This document shows, in pieces, positions 53,494-64,000 of a stretch of 64,000 nt of DNA (the stretch's first letter is position 1; the number at the start of each line of letters is the position of its first letter). Below the pieces are notes generated by a model. The model made no database searches and was not told where the DNA came from. It saw only the letters and a list, made by a program, of their open reading frames with translations. This DNA is from Apiosordaria backusii (lineage: Eukaryota; Ascomycota; Sordariomycetes; Sordariales; Lasiosphaeriaceae): assembly GCA_030549205.1 (NCBI GenBank), contig JAUKTV010000002.1, forward strand, positions 2,108,001-2,172,000, given 5' to 3'. The translations under genes and the position numbers were made by a program.

Positions 53494-54045
53494 TCACAGC
53501 CCCCTCTTTGTCTCGTACTTCCTAGCCCGTCTATCCCCCAAATCCCCCGGGTACCTCACAACAACATACATCGCATGAATCATCCCCGGCAACCACGCCA
53601 ATATCGTCAGCAGTATATTAAGAAAAAAGTGGGCATCGCACCCCCTCTTCAAGAACACCGCCACAGGAGGTAAAAAGATGGCCATGATCAAGAGCAGGAC
53701 GTCGCTCCCTGTGAAGGATGAGGAGGACATCCTGCTTGATCTTGCTGCTGCTGGAGCGGGCGCGACGGCGGTGGAGGCCATGCTATCTCTGTTTGTATGG
53801 TCGAGACCTGCTCCGATTCCCACTGGATTTGTGGTTGGGGTTGTGCCTACGCCGGCAGCAGACGAGGAAGTGGGTTGGGGGGCGTAGTAGTCGGTGTTGT
53901 TGACGGGGTTTGCAGGGTGGGAGGAGCGTTTGGTGTCGGTGAAGGGGGCGGAAGGAGCAGAGGAAGTGACGCCGGTGTCCATAATGGAGGTAGTTGGACC
54001 GGTGGTGGTGCCGCCGTTGTAGTTGTATGCGGGTGATTTTTCCAT
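53494..54045 (-). CDS. Pmp3-family membrane proteolipid with long N-terminal extension, 183 aa
   Basis: Intronless. The ATG at 54045 (MEKSPAYNYNGGTTTGPTTS) is used because the longer frame begins with GTG. The last ~70 residues are a Pmp3/UPF0057 domain with two membrane helices (DVLLLIMAIFLPPVAVFLKR, then GCDAHFFLNILLTILAWLPG) and the family end MIHAMYVVVRYP. Canonical Pmp3 is ~55 aa. Here ~110 disordered Ser/Thr/Ala/Pro-rich residues precede it, a form found in filamentous fungi. Pmp3 proteins sit in the plasma membrane and modulate membrane potential and salt tolerance. The extension may be a regulatory or trafficking arm (inference). Confidence 0.86.
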   Translation of the reverse strand: MEKSPAYNYNGGTTTGPTTSIMDTGVTSSAPSAPFTDTKRSSHPANPVNNTDYYAPQPTSSSAAGVGTTPTTNPVGIGAGLDHTNRDSMASTAVAPAPAAARSSRMSSSSFTGSDVLLLIMAIFLPPVAVFLKRGCDAHFFLNILLTILAWLPGMIHAMYVVVRYPGDLGDRRARKYETKRGL

Positions 54046-54701
54046 TTTGACTGTCTCTGTCACCTGTGTGTTTGTGTGGGCGTGTCCAAGGTAGGTTTGT
54101 ATGATTCAGGGTGATGCTTGCTTGTAGTGTTTGATTCAGAAGTGAGAATAATGTCTGCTCTCAAAATAATCGATCAACAGTCCTAAAAGTGTCGAGTGGA
54201 CCCTTATATGCTCTCAACGTTCTCAATGACGTCTAAATCCGGATTGGGGGGAGGCCGATCGATAAAACGGTTGCTTTGCGTGTAAGTCAGGCAAACCTAC
54301 GTCATAGTTCGCTCTGCGCAGCAGACTGACCTCAACCCGCGTGCCGTGCACCCGCCAGCCAACCACAGCCCACACAAGTTTGGTTCATTATGCCAACTGT
54401 GCCACAGAATATGCTCGATTATGCACTAATGAATTTAATATTGTTTCGTTTGACATCACCCCCCTTTGTTGTCATGGCTGTAGATGCAAGTACATTCTAT
54501 TCATGACCCATCCCAATCGCTTGTAATAAAAACGCCAACCAGACTCTACTCTACAAGTCCATGCATGGTAATATGTACAGTAAAAACACAGCCGAGACCT
54601 GAGGCCTGTGTATCATGACACAACTTTAATAAACCGCTTCCAGCCATGTAGCCCAAAACAACGCTCATTATCGTCATCACAGATGTGAATGGTCATCAAA
54701 C
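54046..54701. other. Intergenic region
   Basis: Upstream of the Pmp3-like gene and downstream of Tam41. No supported gene. Confidence 0.45.
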
Positions 54702-56333
54702 TCAAGCCTTCTTCTCCTCGCTCTCCTTCTTTTCCTCAGCTCCCTTGGTCTTGCCCTCGCGGTACTTGGCCATCTTTTCCATGAGGTAGCGCCACGTTCT
54801 TTTCCACCCGCTAGTAAGGGGCCCCTTCAAAGACTGCGTCGTCGCTGGCCAGCTTACGGTCTGCTTGATAACCTCCCGAATGTAGCTGCGCAGCTCGGCA
54901 GGGTCATCCTGCACAATGCGCCGCTCAAAACCACCGCCCTCCCGGCGCTTGAACGAGACCGAGTCCTCATTCTTACTTTCATCCATCATCTTGTTGAACT
55001 CCAGTTGTGGGATGGCGAATTTCCTTTGGTATTGAAAGTAGAGACGTGACCGGAACGATTTTGGCAGCCGACGCACCATGTTACCGCGTTTGACTGGCTC
55101 CATATCCTGGACGAGGTTCAAATTGCCGGCTGCCCAGACCCAATCCTTAGCGCTGGTACCGGGGTCGTTGAACTCGACGTTGGGGAGGGTCTCGATGAGG
55201 GGAAGATAGAGTCGCCGGAAGTTGGTCATGTTGTTGCCGACGATGTTCTTCACCTTGCTTGGGTTCTCCGTTGGCAGGGCCATTCGTGGATCGCCGAGGT
55301 AGCTGATGCCGGCAATAGTGCCATAGAGCTCTTCTTCGGTAAACTTTGGCGGCAACAACAGCAGGGCTGTCCTCAACGCAGAGAGCAGGTTGATCTGGTT
55401 AGCGAGACGAATCTTGGGATCATCTCGCAGAATCTTGACCGGCTTGTGTAATCGGCCGGCCAGGTACAATGTGTCCCAGTGGGTCAGATCCTCTTCCAGT
55501 GTCTTCAACAGCACCACTCCGTACTTGATCAAGATCCCGTTAACAACAACATAGGGGTTGAAATACACTCCAGCACCCATTTTATCCTGCACATAAGACA
55601 CGGCGCCGGACCCGAGGCTCGCCAGACCAGAGTAGTGATCGCGATGTTGTTTCATGTTGAGAGAGTGCCAGTGCTGTGTATGGGACACACCAAAGATGAA
55701 GTCAATCATTTTTGGTGTTCCATCTTGCGCCCTTTGTACCGCTGGTGGACATTTTGGATGAATAGACTTAATTTCCTCTAGTGTTGATTTCCTGCCGCCG
55801 GACTTTGACTGAGGGAAGACTCCCGACCCATAAGCAAAGGCATAGCGGATTGGGGCGCGGAAGGCCCAAGGGATTGCCTTTAGTACCTCCTTGAACTCGG
55901 CGTCAAAGGGAATGTGCTGGTTGACGCCAAAGTTGGCGTGAGGTAGGTCGGAAAAGGATTCAATCTTAAAGTTTGGGTTCGACTCCCAGTCCTTGAGGTC
56001 GCTGACTACCGAAGACTCCGAGTCGGATGCGCTTGTGGCCTCGTCTGCGATGGCCTGGGCGGACTTGGTGTCGGACCTTGATGTGTCTGTGGCCTGGTCG
56101 GCGGCAGCATCATGTTGGGCGCTTTCCCTTCTCTCCTTGTCCAGCTCGCTCTTGGTCTCGGTATTCGTTCCGTATCTTCGCGCAGTCGCAAACGGTCGCG
56201 GTCGGGTCGTGGTGGGCCGGGGGCGCAATGGGAGGCGACCCTAGAAAGCTTGGTGAGCTATGGCGTTGGCCAACCACAACCATTAGAGGGAACTCACCCT
56301 CAGCAGAAAAGGAAGGCGGGTGGGAGCAGCCAT
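54702..56333 (-). CDS. TAM41: Mitochondrial CDP-diacylglycerol synthase Tam41, 524 aa
   Basis: Two exons, 56333-56298 (12 codons) and 56240-54702, with a 57-bp intron (GTGAGT..CTAG) in phase 0. Exon 1 supplies the start MAAPTRLPFLLRGRLPLRPR, a basic, acid-free mitochondrial presequence. Without it the frame has no ATG. Core blocks of the Tam41 family: YAFAYGSGVFPQ (GSG nucleotidyltransferase-like motif), MIDFIFGVSHTQHWHSLNMK, HYSGLASLG, GAGVYFNPYVVVNGILIKYG, DTLYLAGRLHKPVKILRDD, YLGDPRMALPTENPSKVKNI, and EFNDPGTSAKDW. It makes CDP-diacylglycerol from phosphatidic acid and CTP at the matrix face of the inner membrane, the first step towards cardiolipin. Divergent from the Mad1 gene. Confidence 0.92.
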
Positions 56334-57195
56334 TGATCTTTGGAGGAATGAGAAAGTTGAAAAGTGAAAAGATAGGATATTGCTCAGAGCCTTGGTTAAG
56401 AAGAGCAGCAGATGCCGCGGAGTGTCAGCTGGTATCCAAAGCCATGGATATGCTGGGAGCTCCAGATGAAAAAGACCCTGGGCGTGGATAGCTTGGGCAC
56501 GGGCCTCCGCGTCATCGGCAGGGGCACATGCGCTTCTTTGTTCTCCCCACAGATCGAAGCCTTGGCAGATTCCATCGACATGCCAAGCTTTGGTGATGAA
56601 TACGTCAGTTGAAGTATGAAATCAACAACAGCCATGGGACAGAGTCTGACAGCCCGTATCTGTGGTTCTAATATCTTTCAATGCAAAGACTCTGGATTCG
56701 ATGGGGCCAATACGTCTTGGAGATTAGCATACATGTCTGTGAGAAAACATCTTCCGCTTGTAGGAAGGCTGCTTGACCTGGAACTGGCGGGAACTCGGGG
56801 TCTGAGGGATCACAGAGCACATTATATTGCTCTCAATGCCCACTAGTTGCGAGGACATATTATTTCGCATCGCCCTCCAACAGCTGACAGCGGAGCAAGC
56901 CAGCGTGGGACAACACCAGTCGCTCCTTCTGCCCATCAAGGACACTGAACCTGAGAAAACGGTAAATGTGTGGCCACGACCAACAGACTCAATCGAACTA
57001 ATAATCTTTCACTCTCCTCCATTAATACCTTTGACACATGACGACCTCAATAACATCTTTCCCTGAGCATTGGACGGTCACATTCAAGATCCTGGCAGCC
57101 AAGCCCTCTGTTGACAAGCCCCGCTTTATTTTCTGCCAGCCAATCAGTCCCGCAGCAACCTTGACTTGGTTGCTTTTCCAAACAATCGCTTCAAA
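56334..57195. other. Divergent promoter region (Tam41 / Mad1)
   Basis: 862 bp between two core genes on opposite strands. No supported gene or clear known operator. Confidence 0.45.
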
Positions 57196-59662
57196 ATGCC
57201 CCAGACTCCAGCACCAGATAAACTCCAACCGCGTCCGGTGAACAACAAAACGTCCCACCTCATGCGGTCCTTCACCCCAAAAGGCGACCCACCAGGGTCT
57301 GCGAGGCGCCCCTCGGCCAGCAGCACCGGCGCCCCCAATTTTCGCGCCACCGTTGCTGGCGGCGCCTCAAGGCCAACGTTGTCGTCCCAGTCCAGAGTAA
57401 GTTGACCGCGACGCGCAACACCAAAAAAGTATGGCTGACAAAGACCAAGATTGCTGCCTTTCGCAACAGCACCACATCACAGCCATCATACAACCTCCTG
57501 ACTGGCGAATCCAACCCCAATCCCCGAGCCAGCACCATGGCGCGCCCCAGTTCTCGACTAAGCGGCCCATCAGGTCCATCACCCGCTAGGGAAAGTCGGG
57601 AAAGCAGCAAAGAAAATCACGAGCCCGCCGAGAGTGATGAATATGACAAGCAGCGAAAGTTGATCGAGGATCTCAGAGCCGAGGTGGGAACACTCAAATA
57701 CCAAATAAGCAGCTACGAGCAAGAAAAGGAGCTTGCTCGGCTACAAATGGAAAACGAGATGCGAGACACCAAGCGACGAGCCGAAGACGACTTCAAGGCG
57801 AAGCAAGCTGCCGAGTCCGAAAAGGGGCGCGCCCAACGGCAGGTCGAGGCGCTGCAAACAGAGCTGGACGAGTTGAGAGCCGAGCAGGAGCAACAAAAAC
57901 GCGAGTTGGAAGCCAAAGCTAGGAGCGCGCTTGACGAGGCCAGGTTACTCCAAGAACAGCTCGAAGACCTCAATGCCGAAAAGGACGAAGCGGCGCGCAT
58001 GGCAGAGCGGGAGGTTAACGACTTGAAGGCCAAGCTCGCCTCGTCTCAGCGGATCCAACACGAGCTAGAAGAGGAGAGCCGAGCACGGGAAGAGATTCTG
58101 GAAAAGGTGCAGGCGGCCTTGACCGAAAAAGATGAGACTATTGGTGAGCTGGAGGCTCAAGTGCTGATGCTAAAGGCACAAACGGGTGACGCGGAAACCA
58201 TCGCTGTCATCAGGAGGGAGCTTTCGGACCAGGTCACCCACATCCGGGCGCTGGAGGCCAAGAACCGAGAACAGATTACCGAGCTGAAGCACTTGCGCCA
58301 GGTACACAAGGCTGTGGAGGTGGTCGAGGAGGAGAAACGGACCTTGCAGCGCAAGATGGAGGCTGCCCATGCTGTTGAGCAGCAGCTGGCAGAAGAGAGG
58401 ACCCAGCGCCAGAGATTGGAGGACGAGAGGCTGGCCTGGGCCGCATATCTACAGAGCGAGGGCCAAGCTGAGTTTGACTCGCCAGAAGAAGTTGCCAGAG
58501 CTCTTGTCGCCGAACGGCTTAACTCGGCAGCCCTGCTCGAGAAGATAGGATCTCTCCAGCCAGAGGTGGCCGACCGCGACAACATTATCAAATCACTCGA
58601 GGATGAAAAGGCCAGTCTCCTCGAGCAAATCGAGAAAGTGAAAGCTTCTGGCGGATCCAGCGCGGGCAACGATAAGGCTCGTGCCCGTCTGGACAGGCAA
58701 CGCGCCCTCGCCGTCAAGGAAGTCGAGTACCTCCGCGCTCAGCTCAAAACCTTTGACATGGAAGACATCACCATGCAACCCGAAACAGTCGACGAGCAAA
58801 AAGCCCAACGGATTCAAGAGCTGGAGGATTTGGTGGATCAGTACAAGACAGAGGTCACCACCCTCCACGCGGACCTCACTTCTTTAGAGTCCGCCTCAAT
58901 GAGCCCCGTTCAACCAGTGACAGGCAGCAAACGTCCCCGCTCCGACAGCCACGATGATACCGAGTCTGAACACCTCGGGCAGCTGGCGCGAAAGAACCGG
59001 AAACTCCAGGCTGAACTCTCCGACCTCCAACAAAACTTGCACCTCTTGCAAAAAGAACACTCGGTGACATTGGAGCAATTATCAAAAGCCAAAGAGCGCG
59101 CGTCAACTCGGATTCTATCCCTCCGCTCCAACCCAACCTCGGACTACGAAGCAGTCAAAACCGCCACTTTGGCTGCGTTGAAAGCAGAAAACGCAGAATT
59201 AGTAGCCCACATTCAGCGGCAGCCCACACTGTTCGCTACCATCCCCACCAGCCAGCTAGCCGCCGCGCAAAGAGAGATAGCCGAAGCAAAAACCGAGGTG
59301 GCATCCGCACATAAATCCTCTCGTCGACTGAAGGAAGTCTGGGCGGCCAAATCGGCAGAGTTTAAAGAAGCGGTTTTTAGCACGCTGGGGTGGACGGTGA
59401 GTTTTATACCCGGGGGAAGATGAGGGTGGAGAGTGTGTATTACCCGTCTAAAACGGACGAGCATGAGAATAGTATTGTTTTTGACGGGGAAAAGGGGACG
59501 ATGAAGGTGGGGGGTGGCCCCAGGAGCGAGTTTGCGATGAGGATTGGGGATAATATCAAGTTTTGGGTGAGGGAGAGGGGGTGCGTGCCGGGGTTTTTGG
59601 CGGCGTTGACGTTGGAGTTTTGGGAGGAGGTTAATGGGGGGGTGGTGATGGGGATGCGATGA
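57196..59662 (+). CDS. MAD1: Spindle assembly checkpoint protein Mad1 (one frameshift)
   Basis: Exon 1 is 57196-57396, the 53-bp intron (GTAAGT..CTGAC..CAAG) is phase 0, and exon 2 starts at 57450. The N-terminus is Ser/Pro-rich (RPTLSSQSRIAAFRNSTTSQ across the splice). Residues ~130-640 are an almost unbroken coiled coil rich in Glu, Lys, Leu and Gln. The C-terminal RWD-like cap reads FKEAVFSTLGWTVSFIPGG, then MRVESVYYPSKTDEHENSIV, FDGEKGTMKVGGGPRSEFA and GFLAALTLEFWEE, as in Mad1. The frame breaks at the G5 run 59412-59416: a stop at 59421 precedes the rest of the cap, which stays open to 59662 one frame away. A single missing G accounts for it. Mad1 recruits Mad2 at unattached kinetochores and nuclear pores. 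Confidence 0.85.
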
Positions 59663-60513
59663 GGCAGATAGGTGGGGGGGGAGGGGGTCGTCTTCTTAGA
59701 ATGAGGATATTAACGGGGAGTGGGAGAGAGGTTGGTGGGGGAGGGATGTTTTGTAGGGTTTGTAGAGTTGGAGAGGAAGGTAGGGTGTGGAAGCGGTGTA
59801 TGGGAATATCGTGATGGGCTTGGTTGTTGATACCTTCTGAAAGAAGGAGGGAGAGAACGGGTACGAGGAGTTAAATGGGATCTGGTGTTGTGGGGCTTCG
59901 GTAATGAAATATGAACATTTTGCTTTGCATTGCAGGGGTTACATGGTAAAACTAAATAAATAATGAAGTATTCAAAAAAGAAGTAAACAAAAACCGAGAG
60001 TAGCTCCAATCTGTGACGGTGATAGGGCTATCAGACTTGCCTGTCTGTAACATGAGATTCATCGACCACTTAAGACCGACATGAGTTAGGTTTGGGAAGA
60101 AACAATATGTTCATTTTCGACCAACGAAGTGTACTCTTGCTACCAGGTATATATATATCATGCTCTCATACTCCTCCTGCTTGCTCGCTTGCTCAAGGTA
60201 CATACCTTACAAATTTTCGTTCCACACTATTTCACTCTCACACACAAAGAGAAAAAGAAAAGGGAGTCCAGTGATGATAATCCAAGAATAAAAATAGTTA
60301 AAAGTGATATAAGTAAAAAGAAAAAGGAAATATATAAACGAGAGCAGGGTTCTCTTTTCCCCTTCCGCATCATCCATCCATGGCCAGCCCATCCACACAT
60401 TTCGGGCTTCTGCCTAGGTTCTTTAGAAACTCCCTCCATTCAAAGTCTTCGTGCCACATTCGTTGATCCTTTCCTTTTGATCTCTCTCTTACAACCCAAA
60501 TACTTCGTCACAC
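59663..60513. other. Intergenic region between convergent genes
   Basis: 851 bp of 3' flanks. A G-rich strand (GGTGGGGGGGGAGGGGG near 59671-59687) follows the Mad1 stop and could form a quadruplex. Later bases (60250-60350) are A-rich. Confidence 0.5.
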
Positions 60514-63362
60514 TCACTTCGACTCGTACTTCCCCGCCACAATCTTCCTCACAACCGGCAAGTCAACCCACCTCCTCGTGTCCTTGGGGCTCGCCAACGA
60601 CCCCGCATCCGCAAACGGGTCCTCCTCATCCAACTCCTTCTCCTTGCCCTTGCTCTCCCCTAACCTCGCTACCGAGATGCCGCTACCTGTCCCCGCCCCG
60701 TCAAGTTCCGTAGATGAATACTCCCATTTCACCTCCACATGCCCCGGTTGTGGCTCGGCATTCTGCTCGCCAATTACCCGGCAAATAATCTTCCCCCAGT
60801 CTTCTGTCAGGGTAACGTCCCCAAGGCGCCAATACACGAGATGCTTGTCCTTCAGGTGTGTACCAGAGGGCTTGGTCTGCACACCGCTAGCCCGAGCTCC
60901 CTCGTATGTTGCTACGAAGGACAGGTTGGAGAGTGTTACCGGTCGGGGCAGATTGGAGGCTGGGTTCAGGCGGTATTGAAGGAGGAGGCCGAGCTTGTCA
61001 CCTTGGGGCTTCCATACAGGATGGATAATGATCGGGCACTGGGTGGCAAGGGCGGTGTCCGAGTCGGAGTGAACACGATAGGTGAAGGCCGTGGATGTGC
61101 TGGAAAGGTGCGAGACATCGACGGTAAACTCATCTGGTGAGATCGTGTTGCCAACAAAGGTACGGTTAGGACCAATGGATTCGAGCATCGAGAACTTGTT
61201 GAGTTTGATGGTTTCGTGGTCTGTGAAAGGTTAGCACGTTAATATACGCGTGACGAAAAGCTCTGTAACATACCTGGCTGGGCAGTGTTGGGGTCAGGGT
61301 TGTAGGACAGAGCAATCTCGCCTGTAACCTTGACAGACTTGACCTCACCATCTTGGAAGACGGCAGAGACGGATTCAATCACAGACGAGTTCAGGCCAAT
61401 TGTGTAGTCAGATCCGTGCATGTCTGGGTGCCTCCGCCTAGCAAAGCCACTGTAGGACGAGGCGCCGCCAAACGATGTGCCTGACCTGATAGATTGAGTG
61501 TCGGATGCGTGTGAAGCATGGCTCCCTTCTGTCGAGAATGGTGGCGTTGGCCTTGCCAAGGTTGTGGGAGGCAGTGATGGTGACGGTGGGAATGTCGTGG
61601 GCATATCGGTTGTCGGGGCTGGCATGTAAACCGTGTTTCGAACGTCTCTCCTGCCACGAACAGTACCCGTCTTTCTGGCTGGCGCCCCCATAGTGGTCAA
61701 AACATTGGCGACGTTGGACAAGGCTGCTTGCTTCGCATCCTGGTCTTCCTCGGCAATGGGCTCGTTTTGGATGTTGAGCTTGAACATATGATCCCCTTCC
61801 TCAGCCGCCGCCTCTCTTTGGGCCTGGGAGATGGGATCATTCATGGCACCTGGGATTGTGAACCCATCAGCATCTTTTGATGGCTCATCCTTCTGCTGTG
61901 CTGGCGGAGGTCCTGGGGGCGGCGGCGCATCAAAGATATCCTCGGCGGTTCCGTTAAGTAAACTGGAGGACCGCACCGGATGGCTATCCTTGTTTGTCTC
62001 TCCACCTGTGACCCCGTTCGTACCATTGGGACCCTCATGTGAAGTCTTGGCGTTCTCCTTCTCCGCTGTGGAGTCGCGATGATCCGCGGCACCCGGGCTC
62101 TTGGGGGTCTCGACAACTGACGATAACCTATTCTGAGAGTCGTTGTTCAAATTGTGAGACGAAGATCTTGGCGACAGGGCATGTCCATGGCTGCTTCCGA
62201 GGTTCCGAGAGAATGGACCAAGTCCCTTCTGAGGGGAAATCTGCCCAAACCCTGCATGAACACTTTGTCGTCGACGTCCAAGCATGGTGCCAATCCGACT
62301 TCGCAGCTTCGATTCCGAGTGTCCTTGGTGTTGAAATGAGTGCTCACTAGTAACGTCATCATCGTGTCCGCCGTGAACACTGGGGGGAGCTGCAGTTGGT
62401 GTGGTGACAGCGGATGCCCTGGTGTTGGTAGACTTTCGTTCAATCCTTGGTTTCCCAGCCGTGACCTTATTCGCAAAGTTCTCGACTTCCTTGGCGGTGT
62501 TGACCTCGAGCATGATGTTGAGCACCTCCTCGGCAGCGGCCTGGGTTCGCGTCGCTTGGTCAACCTCGTGTGTCTCGAACTGTGTCAGGACGTCGCGCAA
62601 GTGGTTGATGCGTTGCTCATCCAGAGCTTGAAGAGATTCAAAGATGAACGGAGCCTGTGATTCCCACTGCTGGGTGGCAGCTTCTAGTCTGGAGGCAGCT
62701 TGGTCGACCTTTTGGGCGTTAGCCTTGCCGCCCTTCTTGGACAGCTTCTCTGACTTTTCCGTGGCATCGTCCAACTCTCTGGCCATTGTCTGGAGATTTG
62801 CGCTGATGTTCTGAATGTTTTGCATCTCCTTTTTGTTTTGGAAGGTTCGTAAGGAGTGTTCGACATCTTTCTCAATACGCTGAGCGAATAGGTGGTGAGA
62901 GGCAGCAATGGCATCGGTGGACTGGAGGATCTTATCCCACGGTGCTTGGAAGACGCTGGCGCAACCTGTTGTTAGTCAACAGTGTCATTAACGGGGCCGA
63001 GGACGATCACCAACCCAAGCTCAGATGACGCGTTAGGCACCTTGAAGACTAGCAACTTTCGCAAGCTGGCGACATATTGCTCCTCGACCCTTTTGCGTTC
63101 CTGTTCCACTCTTTAGCTCTTGTTCGCCTCCCTCCGACTGTAAATCGTACCTGAAGCCAGTCTGCGATTTCATTGTTGACTTTGGTGATGCGCTTGACTC
63201 GGTCGGACAATGTTTGGACGGCTTGGGTGGGTTGGAGGTTGGCCTGCGACAGAAGCAAGCATTGGTCAGTATTTGTTTCCAATAGAGCGTAATGGGACAG
63301 AGAATGGAGCTCACCAGCATGGCTGGGTACTCGGCCCGCGAGAGGTCGTCGGTGGCAGCCAT
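60514..63362 (-). CDS. SYP1: Muniscin-type endocytic protein Syp1 (F-BAR + mu-homology), 871 aa
   Basis: Five exons, all in phase: 63362-63315, 63243-63151, 63100-63015, 62955-61274 and 61220-60514. Introns are 71, 50, 59 and 53 bp. Exons 1-4 build the F-BAR domain (MAATDDLSRAEYPAML; QTLSDRVKRITKVNNEIADW; ERKRVEEQYVASLRKL; SSELGVFQAPWDKILQSTDA; FLQ-free helix IEKDVEHSLRTFQNKKEMQN). This is followed by a ~330-residue disordered Ser/Pro-rich linker. Residues ~600-871 are the mu-homology domain (VSAVFQDGEVKSVKVTGEIA; LGLLLQYRLNPASNLPRPVT; CRVIGEQNAEPQPGHVEVKW). Syp1/FCHO proteins bind PI(4,5)P2 membranes and cargo at the earliest stage of clathrin endocytosis and septin-rich sites. Length equals the family norm. 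No defect is seen. Confidence 0.9.
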
Positions 63363-64000
63363 GGTCGGCAATGTGTTGGTACGAGTTGGTCGTGAGGCGC
63401 AAATTGGCCAAAGTCAAAGGCCGAGCCAAGCGACGGGAGGAGGGGACGGACAGCGCTGGATTAGATAAATCAACTCATGCCAGTGGAAGCAGACGTGGTG
63501 CAGCGCCGCCGAGCGGCAGCAGAGAGAGTAAGAAGAAGATGGACGAAAATAATACAAAGTACAAAGGGGCGTAACGTAAAAGATGGAATTGTTTCCGAAT
63601 AAACGGTTGCAGCGCCTGAAATTGCGTCGCGGGTTTGGCCAGCACTTGGGACAGTTGATGTCACGGGGATGAAGCTCGCATTTTCTGTGGGGAAACTTGG
63701 ACCAGCCAATCACTAAGCTCCAGACCTCAAATGCCAAGCACCGCCAGCCAGCCGCATCCCCGCCGCAGGCAACGTTTTAGCTGGAGATTTCAGTGCATCA
63801 GACAACGATCCACAGCGGATGCAGACCCTGGAATTGTTCCTGATGGACCACTCACTGTGATGTGATCTCTTAGTTACACCCCCAAGGGATCATCGGGCAT
63901 CTGAATAACACAGTTGCCGAGGGCGTTTTTTCTGATTTTGCTGATCTTGTTTCCCTAGCAACACATTGCAATTCTTTGACATTCGAATTCAGGGGTTCAA
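63363..64000. other. Upstream region of Syp1 to window edge
   Basis: No supported gene in 638 bp. The stretch is the promoter side of the Syp1 gene. Some frames lie on the minus strand, but without family features. Confidence 0.45.

Noticed and set aside
58157..58717. 186-codon minus-strand frame, Ser/Arg/Ala-rich
   Set aside because: Antisense shadow of the Mad1 coiled coil; the composition is what reversed coiled-coil codons produce.

Overview
This window is nuclear DNA of a filamentous ascomycete (Pezizomycotina), most likely a sordariomycete. The evidence is many short introns (about 40-80 bp, one of 152 bp) with GT..AG borders and CTAAC/CTGAC branch sites, together with families typical of these fungi: a HET-domain protein, an AcuF-type C2H2 protein, a DUF7580-like protein, a GH5 mannanase, a Yvc1-type TRP channel, Syp1 and Mad1. 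No rRNA, CRISPR array or convincing tRNA was seen. Exon limits were worked out by eye from splice signals, reading phase and family resemblance.

Layout. 1-4.6 kb: three small genes, one a nucleotidyltransferase-like protein with a lipidation-type N-terminus. 4.6-9.8 kb: a divergent pair, an AcuF-type zinc-finger protein (minus) and a DUF7580-like protein (plus, two frameshifts). 10.4-13 kb: a single-pass membrane protein and a broken ankyrin gene. 13-20.2 kb: flavin amine oxidase, GNAT acetyltransferase, a secreted protein with two related Cys-containing modules, and a fructosyl-amino-acid/sarcosine-type oxidase. 20.2-22.8 kb: long non-coding stretch. 22.8-30.9 kb: Ser/Thr-rich membrane sensor-like protein, Hsp31/DJ-1-type protein, HET-domain protein, a hAT-like MITE and a MAPEG protein. 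31-37.6 kb: a second inverted-repeat element, a small membrane protein, a Zn2Cys6-ankyrin protein and AT-rich DNA with a 21-bp satellite. 37.6-48 kb: F-box protein, Baeyer-Villiger-type monooxygenase, TRP channel and mannanase. 48-53 kb: a scrap region with a RIP-like telobox-Myb pseudogene, an SGNH-esterase fragment and one intact orphan gene. 53.5-63.4 kb: conserved core genes (Pmp3-like, Tam41, Mad1, Syp1).

Genes do not form operons, and no single pathway or biosynthetic cluster is evident. Two themes recur. First, proteins of the kind linked to fungal allorecognition or regulatory arrays (HET, AcuF-C2H2, DUF7580, Zn2Cys6-ankyrin, ankyrin) alternate with core genes. Second, several well-conserved genes, including Mad1 and the mannanase, carry single-base frameshifts, mostly inside G/C homopolymers. 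This looks more like residual sequencing or assembly indels than decay. By contrast the Myb remnant at 48.8-50.5 kb has multiple C-to-T type stop codons and looks truly dead.
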